Assembly (NCBI RefSeq): GCF_036588685.1
Contig: NC_086376.1
Coordinates: 25,209,930-25,273,929 of the forward strand
Direction: 5' to 3'
DNA from: Mytilus trossulus
Taxonomy: Eukaryota; Mollusca; Bivalvia; Mytilida; Mytilidae
DNA length: 64,000 nucleotides
Shown in pieces: positions 42,001-57,000 of the stretch. Position 1 is the stretch's first letter, and every line of letters begins with the position of its first letter. The notes beneath the pieces were generated by a model. The model did no database searches. It was not told the origin of the DNA and saw only the letters and a program-made list of their open reading frames with translations. A program made the position numbers and the translations under genes.

Positions 42001-45000
42001 AATATTATATTTAAGTAACATTTAAAACGATAAAAAACAAAATAATACACTTTTGGGGTGTTCGGTGGTGAAAAGACCTACCGGTTTTTGGTTCATAAGA
42101 AAGGGGCTTTTCCACAGTTTTCGGGCAATAACTCAAAGATGCTTTTATCAATTTACAAGAAACTTTGGTGAATTGTTTATATCTTTTGACATGAGCTCCC
42201 TTTCGATTTTAGTAAATTTTCGATTTAAAGTTTCTAAGTTATGGGTTTTTTTCATTAAAAAAGGTGACTTTTCAGTTTCTGACAAAAACTCAAAAATTTG
42301 TTAAGTAGTTCTCATAAAACTTTGGTGAATTGTTTATATCTATTGACGTAAGCTCCCTTTCGATTTGAATATATTTTACATTTCCTCATTATGGGATTTT
42401 ATTCTTAAAAGGGGGTGGTTTTCTAGTTTTCAGACAATACTTGAACAGTGCTTTGGGCAGTTTTCACAAAACTTTGGTGTCTGGTCTATATCTATAAGGA
42501 TAAATTCCTTTTAACTATTCATAAATTTATGATATGACATTAAGAAGTTATTCAAATTTAGTCTTAGAAAATGTGACTGGCTAACATACATTGTACGTTC
42601 ATGGCGCAGCTCTTTACTGTATAAAGTTGTAGTTTATGAATTTAACTTCGCTTTGCATGTTAAATTATTAGCTTATTTACACCAGTAAGTTATAAAGCAA
42701 GGTAAATTTGCTGAATGACCCTTACCTGAATTATAGAAATCTATCTTATTTTTGTGGTGTAAGTTAGATACAGTCACCTACTCGGGCTAACACCCTCATG
42801 GTGCATCTCACCCTTTTTAGGACATACTTATATCCATATGACTGCATGTTTTGAGTTAAAACCTTAAATCATACCCATGACACATTAAGGGTGATCGATA
42901 TTGGTATAAGTACATGCATGCAGTTAAGACCAAACATTCGTTCTATGATTTTTAAAGCTACAATACTATATAGTTTTTAAAAATATCTTATGAATGGGTT
43001 TAATTGAAAAAACATTCACCCCACAACTCAACTACACTCCATTTCCTAACTCCATTTTTATACTCCATGACTTCACTCCGATTAAACTCCACTCCACCTT
43101 TCAGTACATGCCCATTGCATCATCATTACAATTTACAGGAAGACAAATCTTGTACTCCAAAAATATTAACTTTAAACCATACTTTAATTTGTGTAAAAGA
43201 ATGTTTAATTGAGGTGCTATCTTTCATTAATTTAAATCAAAGAAAAATCATGATATTTTACATCATGTACATGGGAGACATTTATTAACCATCCAGTGTC
43301 ATCAAGGTCATGGGGTTTCTCTAGTTAGCAACAAGAAAGTTTATTATTAATACATGTATATATCAGTTCAGTGTTCTCCCAGGCTGTTTTAGCGTGATCC
43401 AAAGTGAAAAATAAGCAAGGAAATTTGATAAAAATATGGAAAAAAAATATAGCAATGCACTTGCTTTGGATAGCACTGCAGTCATACAAATTTTTTGCTT
43501 ATTTTTCACTTTAAATCACATGATCGACTGGTTTGCTATTTCTGAATGAATTATTTCTATTGTATAAAGTAATTTGATGGTTTACCTTTTCAAATTATGA
43601 CTTTGATGGAGGTTTGTCTCTTTGAATCAATACCAGATCTTCTTATATCTATTCATCCTCATGTTTAACTTTATTGAGGGTACTTAAAAGTGTCTTCCAT
43701 ACCTAGAGTAGAAGTGACTCTTTTCAAAAGCTACACATGAAACCATTCCAAAGCATATGCAATAATTGTTAAATAATAATTTTATTTCAGGGTAATCAAG
43801 CCAAGAAAGAAAAAAAGAAGAAAGGAGGTGGGGGAACTGGTGATAATGCAAATCCTGCATTGAAAGAGGTACATTGTCATTCTTTAATTGCAAATTCATT
43901 AGAAATCACTTTTTATTTAAGTCTCTGTAAAATTAGTTGGAGACCATTGCTAAAGAAAATATGTTTATATAGTTAATGAAAAAAAAGTGAAGAAAATAAA
44001 TCAATAAAGCAGCTTCATCTTATTAATTGCTTTTCTTATAACTTGGCATCTGTTATTATTTACTTTTACAAAACTTATTAACCAAATTTAATCATACAAT
44101 GTACTTGGCCACATTCATCATTATGGTACCTACAAGAAGTTTAAAAAAAAAATCCCATGACCATGAGGGTTATCCAACATCTATAAAATCAAATGCAAAA
44201 TTAATTTTAGTCTTAAAATTAATAAAAAGATGGGTGATTGCAATTGCCAAAGAGACAACTCTGCACAAGAGAACAAATGACTCTGAAATTAACAGCTATA
44301 GGCCTAGGTAACTGTACAGCCTTCAACAATAAGGAAAGCCCATACTGTATAGTCAGCTATAAAAGACCTCAAACTCACAAATATAAATTAATTCAAAGCA
44401 AGAAAATGAGCTGCCTAATTAATGTATAAAAACAAATATGTAACACAGCCACAAAAGTCTACCACTGAATAACAGGCTCCTGACTGACAGGCACTAACAT
44501 CAAGAATGTGGCAGGGTTAAACATGTTATCGGGATCCCAATCCTCACCCTCACAGTGGTGTTACAGTACAACATAAGAATGAAGTTGAAAAATGTCTTTG
44601 TTTGAAAATTGTAGATAAGTCCTCCTCCAGAATTTTTGGCGTACAGACTAAAGCTGTGGGATAAATTAAAGAAAGAATCAGATGAATTTATTGCTTCACA
44701 GCCAAATACTCCAATCAAGATCACATTACCTGATGGTAAACAGGTCGATGGAGAATGTTGGAAAACTACACCATATGAAGTGGCAAAAGGCATCAGGTAT
44801 TTATATTTGTCATAATACAGAGTATATCAATTAACATGTTTAATGAAAAGGAAAAGTCACCAGGTATTGAGCATGATGAGTGGCAAAATAGCATCAGGCA
44901 ATTGTCATAATAGTGAATGATGTATCCTAAATGTTAGGTCGACACTGGGGTATACCTTGATAGATGCAGGGTTTCAGCTAGGATTTTGAGGGCTTTAGTC

Positions 45001-48000
45001 ACTTTTGCTCGTGATAAAAATCAGCCTTATTTTTTAAAATAGCAAGGGGTTTAGAATGTTTATAAAACTAGCTATACATATATGTCCAAGTCCTTCAAGG
45101 ACTAGTCTAGGATCTCTGAAGACTTTAGGATTGCTAATGTAGGCAGTTATTTGCAATATTGAATGAATTGACTCATGTGATGCTAAGATATGAAGATAAG
45201 AACAGGGATCTGGTAATATGGTTCTCAACTTCACTTCAGTTATTTTCAGGGCACACCCCTGATCAACAAAAGTTGGGTGCCTCTATTTTTTAAACCACTG
45301 CACAAACGACCTTTTCCCTTCACAATCATTTATATCCTTGAAAATACGTTTAAATATCTATTTGGAATCAATTTCTTTAATATTGGATAGAAGGATCTGC
45401 ATCTATACTTAATGTGACGACTCTAATGACTGTTGACTGTAGATCACGTTTACTTTAGATTTTTAAACGAAATGAAATGAAAACGGGAAGTGACATTTGA
45501 ATAATAATTTCAGAATAAAACCGGATTCATCTACGAACTTTAACGCATGCGCAATACATAGAACAGGAAGCACCTGTTTGCAAGTGAAAATATTTACGTT
45601 TTTAATAAAGTTCATTCTTTTTAATCGAAGTTGTCGAAAGTTTTTGATGAATATTTATATAAACTATGACGAAAATATGTTAAAATGACGAAACTACGAC
45701 AAGCAAACTGCAAATTATGATCGTAAGGGAAATATTGAAATAAAATAACGTTGAAATGTCCGGGTAGATTATCAATTTTGTTCAAATGAAGAAAAATACG
45801 ACAGAATTGTGAGAAATGATTAAAATGAAATGCTGACTGACTGATTTAACTTAAATAGATTGCTATGATGGTCATTTTTGAGGTTTTATAATAATTAAGG
45901 GATTAGTGACCCATCTGATTGGCGATAGGCGGATTACTTGTCATCACAACTTTTAACACCTTTGGTAAAAATTAATTACCTGAGGGTCATAAACTTGTCA
46001 GAAACATAAAGACAGGTAGAATTCAAGTAATTTGATGTGTAAATATTTTTACACTTTCCAAATTTAAGTGACGAAATTGATATCAAATATTTTCATCATT
46101 TCGAAAACCTTTTCGTAAAATACGAAAGTGACGAGCGCTAGCAAAATCACTGGATAGATGTAATTCAAATCAAATAAATGTAAATCAAAATGTCATGAAC
46201 ATGTAATGATTTCTCTTGAATGGCATTCATATACTGGAAAACAACTTATTTTAGCGGATACTTTATTTCACGTTTAACTCTTTCCAGTCCATTTTGCGGC
46301 GATTTAATTTTGTGATTCTCAAATTAACTTAATATAGCTAAGTAAGAAATAATGAAAGTTCTACATATTGGCGACGATTTATATTTGCGATATTTATCTA
46401 CTCACGAAAGTTGCGAAAAAAAATTGCTCTCTAAAAATAAGTTGGTTTACAGTATGCATGCATATATTTGTTATATATATGTTACAGTAAATAGATGAAA
46501 TTAGGAATTACATGTAATTACTGAAATTTAGGAATTACAGGTAATTCCTGATGCACTTAGTTAATACAAGTAATTCCTAAATCTGCCCAGTTATTACCAG
46601 TAATTACTAATTTTAAAACGAATTTTTACACCTATTTACTGACTGCTTAAACAATGTAGTATTATGATCAGATAATCAAAAGATATTGTCATAATAACTA
46701 GAAGATCAGTGAGTACTCTTAAAATATGGTATGGTTGATTTGTATTAAAAATATCTTGAATAAATATTGACTTTCAAATATTTGGTTAAATCAAAGTAAC
46801 TTTAGTTTTAATCCGAAATGGTTAAAGTTGAGCATTATACAGATAATTTTTGACCAATTCCAGCAGACAATGGAAATCAGAAATGGAAAATTTAACTTAA
46901 AAAAAAACACTTTGAGTTTGAAGAATATTTAGACTTATTACCTTGTAAAGATAAGATAACGTTATATAGGCTAAGAACTGGAATGAACTGTTATGTGCAT
47001 TAGCTTCGAGATATAAAAAAAAATAATATACATTTTTTGTTGTTGTTAAATCATTAATAAAAATGATATAGTGAAATTATTATTCACTGTTAGCAGCCAA
47101 TCTGGTTCTATTTTGTTAAATTATCTAAGAAATAAGGTTGATGAGTTGTACACTTGCGAGTGAATATTAGGTCTCATTGCATACGTATTCATGTGACCTT
47201 CAATTCAACCCCGAGCTTGAGATGGGTTATTGATGTATTCAGCTATTAAAATTGTAAGAGTTTTGCAGAACAAATAGTCTCGCCTTCTTTTGCTGTTAAT
47301 CGCAGGCTCAACAAAAATAAGGAAAAAATATAAAAAAAAATCTATGGATACTATCTTTTGACTAGTTCTGTCAAAATTGGGTAAAAATCCAGGATGATTT
47401 ATAAAATCTAATGTTTTAAAAACTTTAACTCCAGAGTGTATGTAATGTTAAATGGGAAAAGTAGCCCATCTATCATGTTTATATGTACTATAGGAAAAAA
47501 GGATTGTTTTACAAACTTTACTTTCAGATATTATCTTATGATCATAAACATTTTGCTTCTGTACAAGTTTGGTAGAAATTCAGGATATTTGGAGAAAGTT
47601 ATTTTAAATTTTTTAAACCACAGTGAATGATTGATATTTTAGTTTAACAAAATTATGAAAATCAATTTTGGATTGATATCATTGTCTTGCATGCATATAT
47701 TTACGGAGTTTCAAGACCTATAAAACAACCATTTTCCAGTTTCAATTCACAAACACTAAAGAGTATGCACTTTTGGTGTGCCTTATATCCTACATCCTTA
47801 AGTAAGCTCCCTTAAAATCCCTACCCCTTTACTTTCTTATTTGGTATCTTGAATTATGTTTTTAATTTTAAAACAAAAACATCAAGTTAGTAAATAGCTG
47901 TAAAAATGACCAAAAAAATCAGTAATTACCAGTAATCACTGAAACAACTAGTAAATACATGTAATTACTAAATTGGCTAGTGATTACAGGTATTTACTGA

Positions 48001-51000
48001 AATGTTTAGTAATTACGTGTAATTCCTAATTTCACCTATTTACTGTAACATATATATGAGTATTGGTAATAGGACATGGCACATTTGCTACTGTTGTAAT
48101 GCATGTATGAAACAATGAGATTTGGGTTGCATATTGATGAGACAACAACCAAGCGTTACAGGTTTACCAAAAATAGTAAGAAAGGTGTACTAATGTGGTG
48201 TTTAACCAAATTGACAAAATCAATATCATCTTGGTATGGATTTATATACTTTATCTGTTATAAAAAAAAACTAGTATTTTTAATGAAAACTTGATTTACA
48301 CTAGAAATAGCCAGTTTTTATTTGAAATATTTAATTTTATAGCCAGGGTTTAGCAGATAATTGTGTGGTTGCCAAGGTAAATGGAGATCTTTGGGATTTA
48401 GACAGACCATTTGAAAAAGATGCTGATTTACAACTTATAAAATTTGAAGATAAAGATGGTAAGTTATTACACAAATTTGTGATTAAATTATGAAGAAAAA
48501 AATATTCTGTTTTGTAAAGTGGAAGTATAAATATGCTAGGAAGAAGTGTAATAAATAATTGCTTTAAACGATATCAACACAGTCAGGGATTATTTGTGGT
48601 GCAGTCTAATACACTGAATTACAAACCCAATTTTAATATATTTACCATTTTGAAAATACAAACCATGTTCAAATACATGTAGCATAACCAAATGAAGTGA
48701 AGATTGTTTTTTAACATGATGAGCATCTCATGCATAATCCAGACTCATTTATATTGTTACAATAAAAAATGTGACATGTTTTTTGCGTTTCTTTTTTTCT
48801 TTTGGTGAAAATCTGTACAGACTCAACATAGACTTTGGAGTTATTTCATATAGCATCTTGTTAAAAAAAAATACAATCATGATTCTAAGATTCATAGCAT
48901 CACATTCAGAAATATAGCATCATCATGTTTATTTTTTAGGTCAGTATGTATTTTGGCATTCAAGTGCTCACATGTTGGGAGAAGCAATGGAGAAGTTATA
49001 TGGTGGACACTTGTGTTATGGTCCTCCTATTGATGGAGGATTTTATTATGACATGTGGTCAGAAGAGAGGTGAGTGGAAACAGTTATCCATGTTATGGTC
49101 CCACTTTTGATGGGAGATTTTATTGTCTCACTTTATGTCAAAAGTATATTTTTTTTATATTTAAGAGTGTAGAATGCCTTGATACTCCATTATTTGTATA
49201 CAAATGCCTTATGTTTTTATGTTTCAGTCTGTCATTTTCCATTGTCCATTACCTCATTTTCATGGTTCTGCGACTGCTTAAAGAGCTGTATTTTTTTGTA
49301 GCTAAATAATCCTTTCAATCAGTGGTACAAATTTGGTCACGTTTTTCTCTGAAACTTCTAACCAAAATTACTGCATATTTTGTCAGCAGATAAAAAGTGA
49401 TGAGTTGTTTGTGCACTTTTTCATAAACTTCTTGTTTCCGTTACTATAAATATGATTAGCACAACAAGTGATGAATTCTTGTTATGACATATCAGTTGAT
49501 TTTGGTTGTCTATATTGTGGTTCTCCTGTTGATGGAGGTTTTTATTATGACACATACATCCAAGTTATCATTTAAAACGCTTATCTTAGAGGATTTTGTT
49601 TATCTACCGCCTACAATCTTAATATCAAAATAAGTTTTTTGATTTTTAAGTGTGCCTGACATACAATTGCTGATTCCTGAGAACATGACTAGGGGGAACT
49701 AGAATTAAACCTGTTAAAAAATGGAAATATTTTATTATTGTAGACAAGTATCCGGTCATGATTACCCAGCAATAGAAACTGCTGTCAAAGGTATTGTCAA
49801 AGAAAAACAACCATTTGAAAGATTAGAAATGAAGAAAGAAGATCTACTTAAAATGTTTGAAGTAAGATTGTCTAGATATGGTTTATGTAATACATGTATG
49901 TTTTCATAAGGATATATCTTATACATGTATATGCCAGGCTCCTTCCAATAGATTGGTAAACCATATCACAAATAGAAACAAAGATTATGCTTCAAATACA
50001 GGAATATTCTTGTTTATATCCAAAAAGATTGCTGTTACTTAAAAAATATGAATTGCTATAGGAGAAAGAATCATGATGATAAGGACACTTTCATTGTCAC
50101 TCTAATTAAAAAAATAAAGGCCAATAAATGCCATACTCTTATGCATACAATGAGCAGAATTTTTAGTTTCAGTTCTCTTTACCAACCAAATGATATGAAA
50201 CTCTTACACAATGCTTACTACCAGAAAAAACAGATCAAGTTTGCATTTTGGTGGTGTCACTCTAACTGTTTAAGAGTTATGCCGCTTTATAAATGAAACA
50301 GTGATGAATGTGTAGTTTCTGTTCTCTAATTTAAGTTTGTCTCAACCAAATGTTTTGAACTTTAAACTTTATACACAATTCTTATAACCACAAAACTCAG
50401 GTCAATTACAAATTTGCATAGTGTAAATTTTTACAGTTATGTCCCTTTATAACTTTATATGATATGCAAGCAGGGGGCATCATCTGTGCCCTTTGGATAC
50501 TCCCCCTTTTATTTAAATCTTGAGGCCAATTTAGCCTAATAATCCTCCTATAATCCACAAAATGAATGATGAGATTGAGAGGTGATTGTATTTGAAGTTG
50601 ATTATAGTTTATAGAAACCTGCTTTATATCACAATTTCTTTTTATTTACAGTATAATAAATTTAAACAAAGGATTATAAATGAGAAAGTAACCACTCCAA
50701 CCACTACTGTGTACAGGTATGTTTGTAGGTTGGATACTGTTATACACATTATTAATTATAGTGGGGAAAAAAGAGGACATGGTGCATCAATTCATGACAC
50801 AAAATCACTACACACATAATATATTAACACACAAAAAAACAGATGTACAAATAACACAAAGTATAATTCAGTTGAGTGTAATGCAAAACAGACGGTTTCG
50901 TGTATTTAAGTGCTTGCGCTAAAAGTAGATATTGTGATTATACTGGTTGACGATAATAGGTCTTCATATTAGAATTTTAAATTGGGTATACCTGCTTCCA

Positions 51001-54000
51001 TCAGATGTTAAAAAAAGATTAATGTGTGGTCTGCTAATATTTACCCATAAAAAATTATGGGAAAAGGGAAATAATGCAAATTTAAATTCTGGCAAATATT
51101 TGAAGATATGATAATCCCAAATAAAACTTAAAAGAAAAAGTGTTTTGATTATTAGGTAAAGATTGCATGAATCTAAACCTTATGGGACTGACTTGGTAGC
51201 TAAATCTTTCAAGACTGATCACTACCTTTTTGATACACAAAATATAGTGCATTGATCATAACTTTCTATACATCCTATCCATGAACATTTTTCAATGTTA
51301 TATTTGCTCAGATATTCAAGGCACAAAATGATGTTCCATTTGTCAAGAAAATTACAAAATACTTTTACAAGGTGCAGGAATCTAATATCTGTTCTAAAAA
51401 TAGAAATGCTGTCATTTTTAAAATATCTTTAAAAATTGGGTCTATCTTTCTTTTGTCTAGAATTGCTGTTAAATCAACCACAACCAATGCAATATTTAAT
51501 TTTACTTCCCACTGATAGATTGAGGCAATCTTTACCTTTCAGTGCTTACAAGCACTTTGATTAATTAAACGTTTTTACCCAATATGAAATTGTATTTAAT
51601 TTGAAAAAAAAACATAACACGGTTTTTCTTTGTAATGAAAAAGAACTTTTAAACATTTTTATACAGAATTATGTATATGTTTATATAGTTTACATAAATA
51701 ACACTACTTAATTTTCTATAGATGTGGACCGTTGATAGATTTATGTAGAGGCCCACATGTTCGACATACTGGTAAAGTCAAAGCTTTTACTGTCACTAAG
51801 GTAAGTGCATAAATCATAGCATATTTCACAAGGTATTGACAGATTAAAGTTACTATATCATAAAGAGGCAATTTACTCACATACTTCTCTTGTTACAGGT
51901 GTCAATGTAAAATGTCAGGAGGTACTCTTAATAAGAACATTTAGGAGACAACTGTATTGTTTTTTTAAGCTCTGACGTCATCAATTGGTGATTTTAAGTT
52001 TAACAGTTGCAAATTATGTTTACTGGCAACATGTTAGTGATTGTGAATTGAAGCCTTGAACATTGGCTACATAATCCAATCAAAATGAATGTAACAAACG
52101 CTGTTGGAATACATATTTTTTAATTTATAGGCCCTGAATTAAACTGACAGCCTTTCACTGAATTTGCTGGTTTTGAAAGGCTTCATTGTACTATTTAGAT
52201 ATTAAAGAAGGATTAAATATAACCCTTTTGAACAGTTGTAAGTTTCAAATTTTGAACTCTAAACCGTTAAACTATAAAAGCAAAAAACATCTTCTTCCTC
52301 AAATACATCTCTGCATTCTACACTAACAATTCTTAGGAATAGATTTTTTTGTTGAATCTGATCAGTTTGTATATGATTCTGACTCTTTCTAGCTATAGTA
52401 AAGGGAAGGCTGATATTTAATATTTATCTATATTACAGAATTCTGCCACATTCTGAGAAGGGAAGGCTGATATTTAATATTTATCTATATTACAGAATTC
52501 TGCCACGTTCTGAGAAGGGAAGGCTGATATTTAATATTAATCTATATTACAGAATTCTGCCACATTCTGGGAAGGGAAGGCTGATGCTGAATCTCTACAG
52601 AGAATTTATGGTATATCTTTCCCCGATACCAAACAGATGAAAGAATGGAAACATATACAGGAAGAGGCTGCCAAAAGAGATCACAGAAAATTGGGAAAGG
52701 TACAACTTTATAGTAACAAGATATTTCATGTTTATTTCTTTGTGCAATAGGTATGCACTGAATGCTGATATATATTTACTGGTCTTCCTTGATGGATATG
52801 CGTAAAGAGTTGAGCATTTCTGATGAGTAAAACATATTGTATTCTTTACATTTCCTTTATCAAAGTTTGGATAGACTAGTGAGATTTCAATTTACACAAT
52901 ATAAGCAAACTTGCAAACGAGCGAATAAAAAGATTGAAAAAATTGACATTTTATCCTTACTGTAGGCATTAAATGTGCAGGAATTGGAAGAAGTCTCATT
53001 TATATTTCTGAAGTATAAGTGCAATAGTATATATTGTAGTATTTTGTAAGTGTTGACGACACTTGAATAGCAAAATCATCAGTAATTTATGCAAAACCAA
53101 ACATGGACCATCTTTTACATTGAAAGAATATGTGGAGAAGCAATTTTTTTTCGGAAAATGATTGATGAGTTTTACAATGTGTCTAGGACAGCATGTCACT
53201 CTACCTGGACACATTATTTTAACCTTGAGGTGACCTGTCTTTGCTGCTGTTGCTGAATACCAGATTCTTTCAAAGGAACACAATGACTTTCTTAACTGGA
53301 GCTTTATACATATGTACCAGACCACAGAGGCAGTATTGCTTTAAGGCATGAACTTTTCAAAATTTAAATATATGGGATTTTATTCATAGAAATTTTCATA
53401 TATGATTAAAATGTAATTATATCTCTGTTTTAGGAACAAGAATTGTTTTTCTTCCATGAATGGAGTCCTGGGAGTTGTTTCTTCTTACCTAAAGGAGCTC
53501 ATATCTGTAATACATTGATTGACTATATAAAAGTAAGATCTAGTAGGATAAGTTTAACTCTTTCGACGCTATACACAGCATATGCCACGATGAAAAAAGA
53601 TTTTTCATCAGGACTCTTAAATCATTCGGTTTTCATTCAGGTTCTCTCTAATTTTTCCTCGTTTGATTCTAGGATATACAAAATCTCATTTGCGCTTGAA
53701 ATCCTGGCAATTTTTATAGTAAAATCATGCAGTAGAAGGAAAATATTCTGACAAATGCAAATGGCGGAAATCGAAAACAAAAATTTCAGCATTTCTATGG
53801 CGAAACTAACAACGAGGATTAGTTAAAAGGTTTCTAGTTATCTCAATGTGTTTATTACATTTAATTCGTGTGGGAAATATGATTTGATCGATCATTATGA
53901 GATGTAGAAAAAGGGGGGAAAACAGAAGTTGACTGATAATTCTAAGACGGAGTTATTTATTTGTGCCACGATTACATAATACATTGTGTATGGTGCAATA

Positions 54001-57000
54001 CGCTACGGAATCAGGCAACTGGTGTCTTCTTTATTATATGGCAGATAAAACAACAAAATAAATGAAGACTAAAAGTAGTTTTTATTCAAAATTCAACACA
54101 AATGTAATAAATTACACCTTTTACCTGTTAATTACCTGAAAATGCAGGTAACCTGATAAAAACTTCACTAAAATAATTGCCCAACATTACAGTTCATGCT
54201 CTCCTGAGCATTTTTCATGCAATACCTTTCTGTATATCTCATATAATAAAAAAGATACTGCAGTCTGAAAAGGAAAATACTGGTCTAATGAATGAACAAA
54301 CTAAAAATGAAGCAGCAGCAGCCATTTTTCTATTTTTTTGTGTAGCGTTGAAAGTTAAGATGGTGAATACTCTTTTTGTAATTGCAGATTTTCTAAGAGA
54401 TTTATTGTATTTCATTATCTCAGTTTATATATTTCCTAAAATCTATAGATTTAGCGAAGGAAGGTTTTTCATAAGTTCTCATGTGAACATTTAAAAGCAT
54501 TAAATGAAAATATCAAGCATGTGAGTTTTCAAAGATGCAGTTAAACTTTTGTACAAAAAGATTTCTTAATGACACCAGACAAAATCAACAGTGACATGGG
54601 TTATGTTCTTCTCATATATGATGGTATGATACTAAACCCCTAACGGGAAGGATTGTGCCTGATGTTCATATGATGAATTCATAATCTTTCAGTCAGTTTA
54701 ATTGAAGTCTGGAGCTGGCATGTCAGTTAACTGCTAGTAGTCTGTTGTTATTTATGTATTATTGTCATTTTGTTTATTTTCTTTGGTTACATCTTCTGAC
54801 ATCAGACTCGGACTTCTCTTGAACTGAATTTTAATGTGCGTATTGTTATGCGTTTACTTTTCTACATTGGTTAGAGGTATAGGGGGAGGGTTGAGATCTC
54901 ACAAACATGTTTAACCCCGCCGCATTTTTGCGCCTGTCCCAAGTCAGGAGCCTCTGGCCTTTGTTAGTCTTGTATTATTTTAATTTTAGTTTCTTGTGTA
55001 CAATTTGGAAATAAGTATGGCGTTCATTATCACTGAACTAGTTTATATTTGTTTAGGGGCCAGCTGAAGGACGCCTCCAGGTGCGGGAATTTCTCGCTCA
55101 ATGAAGACCTGTTGGTGACCTTCTGCTGTTGTTTTTTTATTTGGTCGGGTTGTTGTCTCTTTGACACATTCCCCATTTCCATTCTCAATTTTAGTAATAT
55201 TTGATTCATAGCTCTTATGTCATACAAAGGCATATTGTATTAGACAATTTGTAAAAATAGTCCTTGATAACATTTTGAAAATGTTCATGTATTCAGCCTC
55301 ATCATTTTTATAATTTTTTTACCCAAATAATTTATATTCCTATAATTTTTCAGAGTGAATACAGAAAGAGAGGATTTACTGAGGTTGTGTCTCCTAATAT
55401 ATACAACAGTAAACTATGGCAACAGTCAGGCCACTGGCAACATTATGATGTAAGTCTCAATTTGAGTCTTAAAGGTTTTACATGTGGCATAATAACAATG
55501 CCACACAGTACATAAAGGGGTGAGGGCATTTTTATATTTTCTATTCTATGCATCTGTTCATTTATCCTTCAATTTCAACTTCAATTAGGTAACTTAGTAA
55601 CATTAGCAAGCAGACATCTCGCTAAGGGCTATTCACACACATGCATAACAGAGCCTCAAAATATTTTAAAGAATTAACATATTAAGTTAAAAAATTGTTT
55701 AGTCCTTTAAGAATAGCATTAGCTTTATCATTTAAAAAGATATCAAGACTCAACCAAAACCTGTATTTAAAGACAGATAGCAAAGAAGTATTTTTGAAAG
55801 ACTTGATAAAACTACCTTTACCTAGCTACTGACTGGGAGGGCTTTTCAGCCAGTTAAGGTCGTTAAACATTTTGATCATCATTTCTAAATGGTTTTAAAA
55901 TAACATACATGTTTGAAAGAGAATTGGAAAAAAATCACACCATTTGTCTTCTTAAATTATTGTAAAAGATACTAAATGCTTTAAAGTTGTATTTGAAATT
56001 AGTTAATTCTGCTTTACTCTATTTCAGGACAATATATTTAAATTTGAAGTAGATAAAGAAACATTTGCATTGAAACCAATGAATTGTCCGGGACATTGGT
56101 AGGTTTTAATAGTAATAAGCAGGAATCAATATATTATTGTTATTGAAACTGAATACCTGTAAACTGAAAATTATGATTATATAGGCAATACATGAATGTT
56201 AATGAAACTCAATACATGTAAACTTAAAATTATGGTTACATAAAAATGGTTTTAATAATAAAGTAAGAAATCAGCATGAAAAGTCATATTTTGTACTGAC
56301 ATTCATAAAATATACTATAAATCAAATCTCAAAATTTAATAACTCTGATACCTAATGACCTTACTTGAATCCCTTGGCTTGTATGAATATACATCTTTAT
56401 TATTTTTTCTGTGCTCCATACCAAGATGTTCACAAGGGACACTTGCTGACATGTCAGTTTTCTTGTTTTATGCTGGTATATTTGTCAGTTGCTTGATATT
56501 GGTTTACCCCTGACACCTAAGTTTACTCCATTAGTGACCTGTATAAGCAGTACAATTTATAGGAAGTGGAGTTAACCACAACCAACAAATTAAAAATAAT
56601 CAGATTTATTTCATAGTTATCTTTCCTTGACTTATTCATTGAAAAACTGAAATAATTTACATTTGTAGTTTTTTGCTATATATATTTATTTTCAACTAAT
56701 CATTTATATTACAGCCTTATGTTTGATCACAGACCTAGATCATGGCGAGAGTTACCTATAAGGATGGCAGATTTTGGTGTGTTACACAGAAACGAGTTAT
56801 CTGGAGCATTGAGTGGTCTCACTCGAGTCAGACGTTTTCAACAAGATGATGCTCATATATTTTGTAGAGAAGATCAGGTTAGTAGTTATTTAATTTTTTA
56901 GGGGGTAAAACAAAAGTCAAATAAAATATGTGAAATAAGAGTTAAAATTGGAGCAAGAGAAAGAAAAGCCTGTTTGTATAAATGAAGGATGAAATGTTAT

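Larger units (their letters stand above)
39274..43121. mobile_element. 3.8-kb terminal-inverted-repeat element in TARS1 intron 1, 9-bp target duplication
   Basis: Element 39283-43112 is flanked by CATTGCATC at 39274-39282 and 43113-43121. Ends: GGCATGTACTAAAAGGTGGA on the left; the right end is its reverse complement with one mismatch. The arms continue about 110 bp through GGAGT-rich sequence. The 9-bp duplication fits MULE or Merlin-type transposons; no transposase is seen. It carries nested insertions and several units of a diverged internal repeat. Confidence 0.75.

Noticed and set aside
53443-53751. Longer open frame running past the TARS1 exon 10 donor
   Set aside because: The segment after 53532 has no similarity to ThrRS, whereas splicing at 53532 joins exactly to the conserved exon 11.
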